Source: Caproiciproducens sp. NJN-50 (GTDB lineage: Bacteria; Bacillota; Clostridia; Oscillospirales; Acutalibacteraceae). Taken from it: a DNA stretch of 64,000 nt. Below, piece after piece: positions 15,711-24,730 of the stretch. The stretch is from positions 62,001 to 126,000 of the forward strand of contig NZ_CP035283.1 of NCBI RefSeq assembly GCF_004103755.1. The letters run 5' to 3'. Each line of letters begins with the position of its first letter. The first letter of the stretch is position 1. A program made the translations under genes and the position numbers. The notes beneath the pieces are model-generated. The model did not search any database, was not told the DNA's origin, and saw only the letters and a list, made by a program, of their open reading frames with translations.

Positions 15711-16403
15711 ATGAATTATTCCGCAGAAGTGGAAAAGATGTGTGTGGTAACCAAAGGGCCGAAGCACGGCCCCGCGCCCATCCCGGAGGAAGGGAAATGG
15801 GTCAAGGCGTATGAGATCAAAGACCTGTCCGGCCTGACGCACGGCGTGGGCTGGTGCGCGCCGCAGCAGGGCGCCTGCAAGCTGACGCTGAATGTGAAGG
15901 ACGGCATTGTGCAGGAGGCTCTGGTGGAAACCATCGGCTGCTCCGGCATGACGCATTCCGCCGCGATGGCCGCGGAGATCCTGCCCGGCAAGACCCTGCT
16001 CGAATGCCTGAACACCGACCTCGTGTGCGACGCGATCAACGTCGCGATGCGCGAGCTGTTCAAGCAGCTTGCCTACGGCCGCAGCCAGACGGCGTTTTCC
16101 GAGGACGGCCTGCCCGTCGGCGCGGGGCTTGAAGACCTGGGGAAGGGTCTGCGCTCGCAGGTCGGCACCATGTACGGCACGCTTCCGAAGGGCGTGCGCT
16201 ACCTGGAAATGACGGAGGGCTATGTGACCAGGCTCGCCCTGGACGAGAACAGCGAGGTCATCGGCTACCAGTTTGTCCGCCTCGGCAAAATGATGGAAGA
16301 CATCCGCCACGGAGTCAGCCCGGACGAAGCCTATAAAAAGAATATCGGCCAGTACGGACGCTTCGACGGCGCGGTGAAATACATAGATCCGCGCGAAGAA
16401 TGA
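15711..16403 (+). CDS. Iron-sulfur cluster assembly scaffold-like protein (NifU/IscU-type), partner of GGGtGRT protein
   Basis: A 230-residue protein related to the IscU/NifU N-terminal scaffold fold. Cys residues lie in WCAPQQGACKL (about 47-54), ETIGCSGMTHS (about 77) and LLECLNTDLVCDAI (about 100-106), the positions expected for cluster-binding ligands and the family's GCSGMT signature. Members are annotated as Fe-S scaffold proteins and are regularly found with the GGGtGRT protein, as here. Start ATG 15711 has AAAGGAG 7 bases upstream; a longer frame from 15654 adds residues without conservation. The next gene starts 23 bases after the stop. Role in cluster delivery to a particular partner is inferred. 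Confidence 0.88.
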   Translation: MNYSAEVEKMCVVTKGPKHGPAPIPEEGKWVKAYEIKDLSGLTHGVGWCAPQQGACKLTLNVKDGIVQEALVETIGCSGMTHSAAMAAEILPGKTLLECLNTDLVCDAINVAMRELFKQLAYGRSQTAFSEDGLPVGAGLEDLGKGLRSQVGTMYGTLPKGVRYLEMTEGYVTRLALDENSEVIGYQFVRLGKMMEDIRHGVSPDEAYKKNIGQYGRFDGAVKYIDPREE

Positions 16404-16426
16404 GACCAGTGAGGAGGACAAACGAA

Positions 16427-17434
16427 ATGGCTAACGAGGTAAAATTCGAGAACAAAGAGAGAAGAATGGCCAAAATCGAGAAGTGTCTTGCCGAGTACGG
16501 GATTGCCGGTCTCGAGGAAGCGCGCGATCTTTGCCTGTCGAAGGGAATCGACGTGGAGAAAATCGTCAAGGGCGTTCAGCAGATCGCGTTCGACAACGCG
16601 GTTTGGGCCTATACGCTCGGCTGCGCCATCGGCCTGAAAACCGGCGTGAAAAGCGCCGCGGAGGCCGCCGAAAAGATCGGCGTCGGGCTGGAGTCGTTCA
16701 CGGTTCCCGGCTCCGTCGCGGAACAGCGCAAAGTCGGCCTCGGCCACGGCAATCTGGGCGCGATGCTTCTGCGCGACGAGACGAAGTGCTTCTGCTTCCT
16801 CGCCGGGCACGAATCCTTCGCGGCGGCGGAAGGCGCGATCGGCATCGCCCGTTCCGCGAACTCCGCCCGCAAAGAGCCGCTGCGCGTCATCCTGAACGGC
16901 CTCGGTAAGGACGCGGCGTACATCATTTCCCGCATCAACGGCTTTACCTATGTGAAGACGCAGTTCGACTACTTCAGCGACAAGCTCACCGTGGTGGAAA
17001 CGCGCGCGTTCTCCGACGGCGAACGGGCGGATGTGAAATGCTACGGCGCGGACGACGTGCGCGAGGGCGTCGCGATCATGCAATTGGAGGGCGTGGACGT
17101 CTCGATCACCGGCAATTCCACCAACCCGGTCCGCTTCCAGCACCTGGTCGCGGGCACCTATAAAAAATGGGCTTTGGAAAACGGCAAAAAATATTTCTCG
17201 GTCGCTTCCGGCGGCGGCACGGGCCGCACGCTGCATCCGGACAACATGGGCGCGGGCCCCGCTTCCTACGGCCTGACCGACTCGCTCGGCCGCCTGCACG
17301 GCGACGCCCAGTTCGCTGGTTCCTCCTCCGTGCCGGCCCACGTGGAGATGATGGGCCTGATCGGCATGGGCAACAACCCGATGGTCGGCGCAACGGTCGC
17401 CTGCGCGGTCGCCGTCTACCAGGCGGCAGACTGA
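16427..17434 (+). CDS. GGGtGRT protein
   Basis: A 335-residue protein of the family named after its own motif, here SVASGGGTGRTLHPDNMG (motif at about residue 262-268). Other conserved stretches are GLGHGNLGAMLLRDETKCFCFLAGHESFAAAEGAIGIARSANS in its centre (parts only quoted) and GMGNNPMVGATVACAVAV near the C-terminus. No transmembrane segment is evident. Its molecular activity is not established to my knowledge; its constant neighbour is the scaffold-like protein encoded just upstream, suggesting a joint role in Fe-S or selenium/sulfur handling in anaerobes. ATG 16427 follows GTGAGGAGGAC with good spacing. The pair probably forms a two-gene operon ending here; repeats follow. Confidence 0.9.
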   Translation: MANEVKFENKERRMAKIEKCLAEYGIAGLEEARDLCLSKGIDVEKIVKGVQQIAFDNAVWAYTLGCAIGLKTGVKSAAEAAEKIGVGLESFTVPGSVAEQRKVGLGHGNLGAMLLRDETKCFCFLAGHESFAAAEGAIGIARSANSARKEPLRVILNGLGKDAAYIISRINGFTYVKTQFDYFSDKLTVVETRAFSDGERADVKCYGADDVREGVAIMQLEGVDVSITGNSTNPVRFQHLVAGTYKKWALENGKKYFSVASGGGTGRTLHPDNMGAGPASYGLTDSLGRLHGDAQFAGSSSVPAHVEMMGLIGMGNNPMVGATVACAVAVYQAAD

Positions 17435-17966
17435 GTCTGCACGCACGCGCCTACGGCGGTCTCGGCCGCAACGACATGAACTTCCGGGAACATCGTCCGT
17501 CTTTGGCCCGCTCCACTTTAGCCCGGAGAAGATTTCGGCGGGACAGGACGGGGGAAACTCCCGGCAGCGTGACGCTGCTGTCGCCGTTCGGCGCTTTTGC
17601 CGTACCGTAGAAAAAGCGTCCCAGTGCGAGAGGTTCAGCTAAACAGGCCGCGCGATCACAGTCGTGGCTGCCGTAGGCAAGTGAGGCGTCTTGCGCCCGC
17701 CGCGGAGCGAGTTGCATCGGTAGGGGCCCCCGGTTCGCGGAGCGGCATACAGTTCCGGCACGGCGGGTGCAAAGGCCCGTTTGGCCCGGAGGAAATTTTG
17801 GCGGGACGGTTCAAAGCCGCTCCCGCTAATTTTATATTTTTTGGATTCAGGTTAAAGTTTGCGCGAAGGTTCCCCGCTTCAGTTTACAGGTTCCTGCCGC
17901 CAATGCGCGCAAGGCGGAAACCTGGAGCTGGAAACTCCCGCTCATCTTTTGAGAGGTGAAAAGAAA
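17435..17966 (+). repeat. Intergenic region with degenerate repeats
   Basis: About 530 bases without a supportable gene. It holds diverged pieces of the window's repeat family, such as GCGCCTACGGCGGTC, TTTAGCCCGGAGAAGATTTCGGCGGGAC, CGGCAGCGTGACGCTGCTG (a hairpin CAGCGTGACGCTG) and a second TTGGCCCGGAGGAAATTTTGGCGGGAC. The final 30 bases contain GAGAGGTG, the ribosome site of the next gene. Confidence 0.5.
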
Positions 17967-18665
17967 ATGGATCAGGCAATGGAATATTTAACGAAGGACC
18001 CGGTTCTGCACGCGGACATGCTCGGGTGCGTCCGGCGCGGCAGCGCGCGCGTCCTGGCGGCTTCCGGCTCCGGGGTCCTTCTCTATGACCGGGACAGCGG
18101 AACGCACATGCTCAGCGCGGAGGATGGGGAAACGGCCCGGCGGATGCTCTCGGGACTGGGCGCTTCGGAACTGTTCGTGGCGCATCAGGAATGCTGCGCC
18201 GCGGCGGCGGAGGAAAAATTCGGCCTGTGCCACCGCATGCCGGTCTGCAACGCCGCATATCTTCAAAAGGAGCCGATTCAGGAAAGCGCAAGTCCCGCCC
18301 TGATCCGGCGGCTGGACGAAGGCTTTCTGCCCTTTGTCAGGGAGCATTATCAGAATGTTTCCGAAGACGGATATCTTCTCGGCCGGCTGAGGGCCGGCGT
18401 GATGTTCGGCGCGTTTGTGGAGGGCGAACCCGCGGGCTTTATCGGGATGCATGAAGAGGGCTCGATGGGGCTGCTGGAGGTTTTGCCCCGCTTCCGGCGG
18501 CGGGGGATCGCCGTGATGCTGGAGACGTTTCTGGCCAACCGCCTGCTGAAGGGCGGGGCGGTTCCCTACGCGCAGATCAAGGCGGGAAACGAGGTTTCCG
18601 TCGCGCTGCACCGCAGGCTGGGCTTTCGCATGTCGGATTATTCCATCTGCTGGCTGATGCGGTAG
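17967..18665 (+). CDS. GNAT-family N-acetyltransferase
   Basis: A 232-residue protein with a GNAT fold in its C-terminal half. The acetyl-CoA pyrophosphate loop region reads LEVLPRFRRRGIAVMLETFL (about 170-190, motif A RxxGxA variant RRRGIA), followed by QIKAGNEVSVALHRRLGFRMSD, the usual motif B with N...S...L..LGF. The N-terminal 110 residues are less conserved and contain a small Cys pair. Substrate is unknown. ATG 17967 has GAGAGGTG 8 bases upstream. It stands alone between repeats and the SGNH gene; 143 bases separate it from the latter. Confidence 0.87.
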   Translation: MDQAMEYLTKDPVLHADMLGCVRRGSARVLAASGSGVLLYDRDSGTHMLSAEDGETARRMLSGLGASELFVAHQECCAAAAEEKFGLCHRMPVCNAAYLQKEPIQESASPALIRRLDEGFLPFVREHYQNVSEDGYLLGRLRAGVMFGAFVEGEPAGFIGMHEEGSMGLLEVLPRFRRRGIAVMLETFLANRLLKGGAVPYAQIKAGNEVSVALHRRLGFRMSDYSICWLMR

Positions 18666-18808
18666 AGGACAAAAAAATTACAAAAAGTAAACAGGGAATA
18701 ACACTTTTGTCATTCCCGAATTTTCCTCTTTTACGGACGGCGCGATTGGAGTATAATAGAAAAAGATCGTGACGGTGAACGCAAGGCAGGAAAGGAAACG
18801 GTTCGCGT

Positions 18809-19714
18809 ATGCAGCCTATCAGTGAAAAAGTATTGCGCCGGAGAAGAAGACGCAGAAAGCTTTTTCTGTGGCGGGCCGCCGTATGTCTGTGCTTTCTTTC
18901 CCTGCTGGTCGCGGCGGCGGAGGGAACCACCGCGGTGATAAAGGACTTTGCGGGTTCCGGCCGTCCTGCTTCGGCGGTGCCGGGCGCTTCTTCCGCTCCG
19001 CCGCCCGCTTCTTCCCGCGCCCTGCCCTCTTCTTCCGCATTCCCCGCATCGTCGCAGCCGGCCCCGTCTTCAAAAGCGCCTGACGATCCGCCGTCCGCGG
19101 CGGAGGCGCCCTCTTCGGGAACCGGGCTGCCCGTTTCGGCCCCGGCACCGGAGGGCTGGTTTTCGGACGCGCTGTTCATCGGCGACAGCCGCACGGAGGG
19201 CCTGAGAAACTATGACGGACTTCCGGGCGCGACGTACTACGCCGTCAAGGGCCTGATGGTCAACACGGTCTACACCAAAGATGAAATCGAAGAAAAAGGA
19301 AAAAAAGAGACCGTGATGCAGGCGCAGGCGAAGCATCCGTTCGGCAAAATCTATATTATGCTCGGCGTCAACGAGCTTGGCTGGTCCAGCATGCAGACGT
19401 TTGTCTCCGACTATAAAAAAATGGTGGCGGACCTGAAAAAAGACCATCCGAAGGCGCGGATCTATCTCCAGGCGATCTTTCCGGTATCCGCGCGGAAATC
19501 GGCGGAAAGTTCCATCTATAATAACAATAAAATCGTCTCTTACAATCAGGCGATTCAAAAGATCGCGAAACAGGAAAACGTCGTCTTTCTGGATGCGGCA
19601 CAGGCGATCTCAGCCGGCGGCGTCCTGCCGGAGGAAGCCTCGATGGACGGAGTCCATTTGAATTCCGAGTACTGTGCCAAATGGTGCGATTATCTGAAAA
19701 CGCATACGGAGTGA
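18809..19714 (+). CDS. SGNH/GDSL hydrolase, exported
   Basis: A 301-residue protein with an Arg-rich cytoplasmic start (RRRRRRK, residues 10-16), one membrane helix (about 18-38) and a long Ser/Pro/Ala linker (about 50-115), then an SGNH hydrolase domain. Block I is IGDSRTEG (catalytic Ser about 130), block III is MLGVNELGW (Asn), and block V is MDGVHLN (Asp and His), so the catalytic set looks complete. Family members de-esterify or deacetylate extracellular polysaccharides. It would act outside the membrane, possibly on wall glycans. A TATAAT at about 18752 lies about 55 bases upstream. The DUF4358 lipoprotein follows after 16 bases, so these two are an operon. Confidence 0.88.
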   Translation: MQPISEKVLRRRRRRRKLFLWRAAVCLCFLSLLVAAAEGTTAVIKDFAGSGRPASAVPGASSAPPPASSRALPSSSAFPASSQPAPSSKAPDDPPSAAEAPSSGTGLPVSAPAPEGWFSDALFIGDSRTEGLRNYDGLPGATYYAVKGLMVNTVYTKDEIEEKGKKETVMQAQAKHPFGKIYIMLGVNELGWSSMQTFVSDYKKMVADLKKDHPKARIYLQAIFPVSARKSAESSIYNNNKIVSYNQAIQKIAKQENVVFLDAAQAISAGGVLPEEASMDGVHLNSEYCAKWCDYLKTHTE

Positions 19715-19730
19715 ATACGGGGGAACGGGA

Positions 19731-20195
19731 ATGAAAAAGAGAATTCTCTGCGCTGCGGCGGCGCTGCTGCTGTTGCTGCCGGGCTGCCACGGCGGCGGAA
19801 GCACAAAGGCGGCGGATGTGCAGAAAGTGGCGGAAGAACTGATTTCCTCCGTCAAGTTCAAGGATCAGATGTCCGAACTGAATCAGGACATGGCAGTCAA
19901 GCTCTACGGGATCGATTCCGGCGACTTGGTCAAGGCCGCCGTTTACGAAAGCACGGGTGCGACGGCGGAGGAAGTCGCCGCGTTCGAGGCGAAGGACGAG
20001 CAGGCGGCCGGCCGGGTCAAGGAGAAGGCGGAGCAGCGCATCGAGGATCAGAAGGCGGGCTTTCAGGACTATCAGCCCGCCGAGATGGCGAAGCTGAAGG
20101 AACCGGTGCTGGAAGAAAAGGGAAAATATGTGATTCTGTGCGTTTCAGATGAAAACGAAACCGCGAAGAAGACGATCGACGGTTTCTTTTCGTGA
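19731..20195 (+). CDS. DUF4358 lipoprotein
   Basis: A 154-residue lipoprotein. The signal ends in the lipobox-like LLPGC (Cys about residue 19), so the mature protein should be lipid-anchored outside the membrane. The mature domain matches DUF4358 with VYESTGATAEEVAAFEAKD, RIEDQKAGFQDYQPAEMAKLKEP and a final KYVILCVSDE strand. This Clostridia family has no known function but often sits next to SGNH hydrolases, as it does here 16 bases downstream of one. A long inverted repeat follows. Confidence 0.85.
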   Translation: MKKRILCAAAALLLLLPGCHGGGSTKAADVQKVAEELISSVKFKDQMSELNQDMAVKLYGIDSGDLVKAAVYESTGATAEEVAAFEAKDEQAAGRVKEKAEQRIEDQKAGFQDYQPAEMAKLKEPVLEEKGKYVILCVSDENETAKKTIDGFFS

Positions 20196-20254
20196 TGCCC
20201 CGGCGGATCTTGCTCTCCGGCTGATTTACTGGAAAGAAAAGATTTTTGATACAG

Positions 20255-20318
20255 AAAGCCTCCTTTTGTTTGCTCCATGCAGGATAGACCTGCTGCATGG
20301 AAAACAAAAGGAGGCTTT
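20255..20318. terminator. Long terminator-like inverted repeat
   Basis: AAAGCCTCCTTTTGTTT...CCATGCAG pairs with CTGCATGG...AAACAAAAGGAGGCTTT around a short loop (about 27 paired bases with a small bulge). It lies between the plus-strand lipoprotein gene and the minus-strand GntR gene and may stop transcription from both sides. Confidence 0.8.
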
Positions 20319-20391
20319 GTTTTAAACGCCATACGGAATGAATTCGGGCCGTTCAGGACCGTCCGTGAAAGCATCCGCACCGGGCAAAAGC

Positions 20392-21123
20392 TCAGTCGAA
20401 GCATTGGCCCTTTGAATAATAGGCCGCTCTATGAGCCCATCGGTCCGTGCAGACTTTATATCTGCTGACATAAACAATTCTTTCATTCTCCGTGTAGTTG
20501 ACGCGTTTGATGTCAAGAATCGGATATCCGTTCGGAATCTCCATTTCCTTTGCAATCCGGCTGTCTGCAACGGAGGCGCGGATTTCTTCTTCCGCTTTGT
20601 ATAAAGAAATTTGAAAGTCTGCTTCCAGAACTTCGCTGATGAGAAAAAAGTCTGTTGCACGCTTGAATTTCTCTATGTTGAAAGAATCTTTCAGATAGTT
20701 GTCTATTAAAAAAATAGGGGCGTTTTTAAAATAGCGCAGACGATGGATGTGGATGACCTGTTGATCGCCGTCCAGCGCAAAAGTCCGCCGGATATCATCG
20801 TCCGGCTTCTCAAGCCGAATGTAGAGCACTTTGCTGCTGATGAAGTCGAAATCACGTTCCATGTCGGAGGCAAAACCGCTTGAAAACAGCCAGTGGCTCT
20901 GTTTCTTTCTGTCGCAGACAAAGGTTCCCCGCCCCTGGCGCCGGTCCAAAAACGCCTCGTGTTCAAGCATGGAAAGCGCCTGTCTGACGGGGGCGCGGCT
21001 TGTGCGATAAAGCTTTTCAAGCTCCGCTTCAGCGGGCAGCTGATCTCCCGGCTTCAGTTTTCCCTGGAGAATCTGGTCTTTGATGTCCTGATAAATGCAA
21101 TGATAAAGAGAATTTGTCTTCAT
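20392..21123 (-). CDS. GntR-family (HutC/UTRA) transcriptional regulator
   Basis: A 243-residue repressor-type regulator. Residues about 1-70 form the winged helix (LYHCIYQDIKDQILQGKLKPGDQLPAEAEL, then TSRAPVRQALSMLEHEAFLDRRQGRGTFV), and 90-240 the UTRA effector domain (VIHIHRLRYFKNAPIFLIDNYL). Such proteins bind a small metabolite and release DNA. I start it at ATG 21123 (GGGA 7 bases upstream); TTG 21135 is an alternative. It lies directly after the cysteine desulfidase operon on the same strand but has its own promoter, so it probably regulates that operon and itself. A TATAG-N10-CTATA palindrome lies just past its -10. Confidence 0.9.
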   Translation of the reverse strand: MKTNSLYHCIYQDIKDQILQGKLKPGDQLPAEAELEKLYRTSRAPVRQALSMLEHEAFLDRRQGRGTFVCDRKKQSHWLFSSGFASDMERDFDFISSKVLYIRLEKPDDDIRRTFALDGDQQVIHIHRLRYFKNAPIFLIDNYLKDSFNIEKFKRATDFFLISEVLEADFQISLYKAEEEIRASVADSRIAKEMEIPNGYPILDIKRVNYTENERIVYVSRYKVCTDRWAHRAAYYSKGQCFD

Positions 21124-21199
21124 ATCTATTCCCAAGCGCGAGACGACCTCTGGGGTGTAATCTGCTCAGGTCCCCTCCCTCTTTACAACGGATTGTTTA

Positions 21200-21251
21200 T
21201 ATATTTATAGTATTTATATTCTATAATATCTTAATAATTGCATTTTGTCAA
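21200..21251 (-). promoter_or_regulatory. Promoter and candidate operator of the gntR gene
   Basis: On the minus strand TTGACA (21251-21246), 17-base spacer, TATTAT (21228-21223). Overlapping and following the -10 is the imperfect palindrome TATAG...CTATA (about 21224-21205), well placed for autorepression. Confidence 0.75.
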
Positions 21252-21356
21252 GATTCAGTCCGACCGTAAGGCTGATCTGATGGTTTTCCCTTAAACAAAG
21301 TAAGTTTCTTATGCCTGCGGAAAAATCTTTCCGGCTCGGTTTAAAAAAACGTCGTT

Positions 21357-22637
21357 TTATCTGCCGGTCATGATGCGCAGGATCACCTGGTCCGTCTCAC
21401 GCATGCCGTCCCTTCCAACCCGGCCGACATTCCGAATGGTATTTTCCACGTTATTTGCTACGATTCCATCTCCGTTAACAAACTGTTTCTCGTTTCGATA
21501 CATCTCGAATCCCAGCAATCCTGCTTCCACCGCAGTGGAAATCTTGGCGGCGCAGGAGGATTTGGCTCCGTCGCAGATGATTCCGGAAACAATCGCCAGG
21601 GCGTTGACCAGAGTGTGTGCGACGGCATCGTAGTCACCGGTTTCCAGCCATGCGATGGCTGCGCCGGCTCCGCAGCCGGCGCTTACGGCTCCGCAGAAAG
21701 CACTGAGCCGCCCGATGCTGCTTTTCTGGTGGATGGTAATCAGATTGCTGACCACCAAAGCGCGCAGAGTTTCCTCGTGCGTATGGCTCTTGTTTTCCGC
21801 GTAGACAATAACGGGCACCGAAGCGGCAATGCCCTGATTCCCGCTGCCCGAACAGATGACGACCGGCATTTCGCATCCGCTCATGCGGGCGTCGGAACCG
21901 GCGGCAGCGGCGGCGCGGCAGCGGATGTTCAGGCTGTCGTCCCTGGATTGGAGTAATACCCGGCCGATACAGGCTCCCCAGTTATGGGTCAGCCCTTCCT
22001 TGGAGATGGCCATATTGTAACGTATCTGCTCTTCCAAAATGTCCCGCACGCAGTCCAGTTCCACGGTGGCGGCGTAATCCAGAATCTTTTTTACATTGAG
22101 GCAGGAGCGATCCGTCAAACCGCTGTCCGTGTCCTTGTCCTGAAGCTCGTCTTTTTTTAAGATGGCACCGTCTTTTTCTACCAGCACGATATTGGTATGA
22201 TAATCCACAATGCGCAAACGAACGTAGCCGGAACCCTTGAACAAAGTCAGGCCGATGTCGAATGTGGGGCCGGATTTCGTAGCCTTCACATCAATGGGAC
22301 AGCCTTGCAGAAAAGCCGCGATCCGTTCCTTCTGCTCCGCCGTTACGCGGGAAAGCACCTGCAGCTGCCGCGTTTCATCTCCCGCGACGATACCGGCCGC
22401 CACCGCGGCCCCGATCCCTTTGAGTCCGCCGGTATTTGGCACGATGACGCTTTTTACGTTTTTAATGATGTTGCCACTGACCAGCACTTCCACGCGGTCC
22501 GGCAATCCACCCAGGACGGAGCGGGCTTTTGCCGCGCCGTAGGCAAGAGCGATCGGCTCCGTGCAGCCCATAGCCGGCACCAATTCCTCGTGAAGAATCT
22601 GCGTGTAGGCCTGATAACAAGGATCTGTCTTCTCCAT
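21357..22637 (-). CDS. cyuA: L-cysteine desulfidase / UPF0597 (CyuA-type)
   Basis: A 426-residue protein of the UPF0597/serine dehydratase-alpha-like family (CyuA, formerly YhaM). These Fe-S enzymes convert L-cysteine to pyruvate, ammonia and sulfide. The N-terminal PAMGCTEPIALAYG signature (Cys about 24) and Cys residues in GSGNQGIAASVP flanks, ICSGSG, SAFCGAVSAGCGAG and ICDGAKSSCAAKI fit the family; cluster-ligand Cys are present. I start at ATG 22637, since GGAG lies 7 bases upstream of it but is too close to ATG 22643. It is the last gene of a minus-strand operon that also contains ATC-hydrolase-like, dipeptidase and symporter genes, which supports a role in cysteine breakdown. Confidence 0.9.
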   Translation of the reverse strand: MEKTDPCYQAYTQILHEELVPAMGCTEPIALAYGAAKARSVLGGLPDRVEVLVSGNIIKNVKSVIVPNTGGLKGIGAAVAAGIVAGDETRQLQVLSRVTAEQKERIAAFLQGCPIDVKATKSGPTFDIGLTLFKGSGYVRLRIVDYHTNIVLVEKDGAILKKDELQDKDTDSGLTDRSCLNVKKILDYAATVELDCVRDILEEQIRYNMAISKEGLTHNWGACIGRVLLQSRDDSLNIRCRAAAAAGSDARMSGCEMPVVICSGSGNQGIAASVPVIVYAENKSHTHEETLRALVVSNLITIHQKSSIGRLSAFCGAVSAGCGAGAAIAWLETGDYDAVAHTLVNALAIVSGIICDGAKSSCAAKISTAVEAGLLGFEMYRNEKQFVNGDGIVANNVENTIRNVGRVGRDGMRETDQVILRIMTGR

Positions 22638-22680
22638 TCTCATTCTCCATCTTTAAGTTGCGCCGCAAAGACACGGCGCT

Positions 22681-23205
22681 TCATTTTTCGCGCTCTTCCT
22701 GGCCGTTCAATTCAACCCGGATGACGCAGCAGTCGTCGCCGTCCATCGTATTCCGGTCATGGAAGCATTTATAACCCTTCCCGTACGCCTTGTATTTTTC
22801 CTGATCGATCTGACAGTACCTTTTGCCCAGACGGACGCCGTCGGGACCTAATTTTTTCCACGCCTCCGCCATGGGGCAATAGGTAATTTTGCTGATTTTT
22901 CCCTCCGGCTTATCGGCGGGCATCTCCATGGGAACAAATTTCCATCCCATTGAGGGAAGGTCTTTTCCATACTTAAAGTTTTTCAGCGTTGGCTTGAGGC
23001 CCTGCTGTTTAAGGTTCTCCATTACGGATTCGGCCGCAAGCTGTCCGTATTTCTCAATGGCGCTGCGGATCAGCGTTTCCGCCGTCTCCTTGGGCAGCGC
23101 ATCCTCCAGCGTTTTTGCAAATGCATAATGAAGGAAAGCCAGCCTTTCCGCCATGATCAGAACATTCTCCACGGCCTTTTCCCCGGACACCTGTTCTTCG
23201 ACCAT
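22681..23205 (-). CDS. L-2-amino-thiazoline-4-carboxylate hydrolase-like protein
   Basis: A 174-residue protein of the ATC hydrolase family (PF14196). The C-terminal half holds the recognisable SKITYCPMAEAWKKLG and YCQIDQEKYKAYGKGYKCFHDRNTMDGDDCC with several conserved Cys (parts quoted). The founding pseudomonad enzyme opens the thiazoline ring of ATC towards cysteine. Most clostridial members are unstudied, so the exact reaction here is uncertain. The placement between a cysteine desulfidase and a Cys-Gly-type dipeptidase is good support for thiol or thiazoline substrates. The stop is 44 bases from cyuA's start and the genes are in one direction. Confidence 0.82.
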   Translation of the reverse strand: MVEEQVSGEKAVENVLIMAERLAFLHYAFAKTLEDALPKETAETLIRSAIEKYGQLAAESVMENLKQQGLKPTLKNFKYGKDLPSMGWKFVPMEMPADKPEGKISKITYCPMAEAWKKLGPDGVRLGKRYCQIDQEKYKAYGKGYKCFHDRNTMDGDDCCVIRVELNGQEEREK

Positions 23206-23229
23206 AATTTCATCTTCCTTAAATTCAAT

Positions 23230-24627
23230 CTATCGTTTTTCCTCATGACCGGACAGCTTGTCGAAAAGCACGCATAAGCTGCGGACGGCTTTCTGAAAAT
23301 CGCTGATGTAAAAATGCTCGTTGGGAGAATGGGAGCCGTTCTCCGGGCGCCCCCACCCCAAAATCAGCATGGACGGGATTTTCAGTGTGTTTTTAATTTC
23401 GCTGATGATATGAATGGTACCGCCCGAACGAATAAAGGCGGGGGCAACACCGAAACCCTCTTCGATGGATTCCGCCGCCAGGCGGACGTTGGGATCGTCG
23501 ATCTCCGCAAGGACGGGCATGGCTCCGAACAGGTAGCGGACATCGGCTTTTACGCCTGCGGGCAGATGACCGGCGACAAAATCCTTGAAACATTGAAAAA
23601 TAAGATCAGGCTGCTGGTCCGGCACCAGCCTGGCGCTGATTTTGGCGGAGGCCCGGGCCGGTATCACGGTTTTGGAACCCTCCCCGGTAAAGCCGCTCCA
23701 CATCCCGTTGATATCCAGTGTAGGCCGGATGCTTTTTCGTTCCATTGCCGAATAGCCGCGTTCGCCGGACAGTTTTGTCATTCCAAGGCTTTTCGCAACG
23801 GCCGCCTCGTCATAATTCAGCTGTTCCATCGCGCGCCGCTCCTGCTCGGCGACCGGACGGACGTCCTCGTAAAAGCCGGGAACAAGGATTTTTCCGCTGC
23901 CGCTGTCCTTCAGTTTTGCCAGAAGATCCGACAGAACTTCGGCGGCATTCAGGGCGATTCCGCCAAACAGCCCGGAGTGCAGGTCCTTCGCCATGGTCTG
24001 AAGCGTGATTTCAAAGGATACAATTCCGCGGAATCCACAGGTGACCGCGGGGATATCTTTCGAGAGCATCGAACTGTCTGAAACGAGAAAAATATCACTG
24101 TGAAGCTGGTCTTTTTTTTGATTGAGAAAATGCATCAGGCTTTTGCTGCCGATCTCCTCTTCTCCTTCCGCCAGAACGATAAGGTTCAGCGGAATGACAC
24201 CGCGGATGCGTTTGTATGTCTCCAATGCTTTCAGGTAGGTGTAGAATTGCCCCTTGTCATCGTTGGCCCCTCTCGCGTAAATGGCGCCGTCCCGGAGAGT
24301 CGGCTCAAAGGGCGGGCTTTTCCATTCGTCGAGAGGATCCTCCGGCTGCACGTCGTAATGGCCGTAGATCAGAAGGGTCGGCGCCGACCGGCTGTACTCT
24401 TGTCTTGCCATCACAATCGGGCTGCCGCCGGCGAAGTGAATGCCGCCGCGGAAATCAAGCGCGCGCAGCTTTTCCAGTATCCACTCGGCGGACTCTTCCA
24501 TTGCGCGGCCTCTGCCGGAATCCGAGCTTACTCCCGGAATGCGCAGAAAATCACAGAGTTCTTCCACATAGCGGCCGGAACAGCGGTCAATATCTTCAAA
24601 AAATTCCGTGTGATTCGTTTTGTCCAT
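23230..24627 (-). CDS. M20 family metallodipeptidase (CNDP/Cys-Gly dipeptidase type)
   Basis: A 465-residue zinc dipeptidase. The metal ligands are in IYGHYDVQP (His/Asp about 89-91), GANDDKGQ (Asp about 122), AEGEEEIGS (catalytic Glu and ligand Glu about 157), a Asp in LVSDSS and the C-terminal His in GSHSPNEHFY. The internal dimerisation domain (about 200-370) includes KDLHSGLFGG, characteristic of the carnosinase/DUG1-like branch that cleaves Cys-Gly and similar dipeptides. It is cytosolic. Context in an operon for cysteine breakdown points to release of cysteine from peptides such as Cys-Gly from glutathione; this is inference. Confidence 0.92.
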   Translation of the reverse strand: MDKTNHTEFFEDIDRCSGRYVEELCDFLRIPGVSSDSGRGRAMEESAEWILEKLRALDFRGGIHFAGGSPIVMARQEYSRSAPTLLIYGHYDVQPEDPLDEWKSPPFEPTLRDGAIYARGANDDKGQFYTYLKALETYKRIRGVIPLNLIVLAEGEEEIGSKSLMHFLNQKKDQLHSDIFLVSDSSMLSKDIPAVTCGFRGIVSFEITLQTMAKDLHSGLFGGIALNAAEVLSDLLAKLKDSGSGKILVPGFYEDVRPVAEQERRAMEQLNYDEAAVAKSLGMTKLSGERGYSAMERKSIRPTLDINGMWSGFTGEGSKTVIPARASAKISARLVPDQQPDLIFQCFKDFVAGHLPAGVKADVRYLFGAMPVLAEIDDPNVRLAAESIEEGFGVAPAFIRSGGTIHIISEIKNTLKIPSMLILGWGRPENGSHSPNEHFYISDFQKAVRSLCVLFDKLSGHEEKR

Positions 24628-24730
24628 TTGTCGTACCTCATACGTTTCAGCAGCAATGAATATGGTTGGCTGAGAAGGAAAAGGGGAGTGATTCCGTCAA
24701 ACCACTCCTCCCGTTCCGCTCCGACAGAGC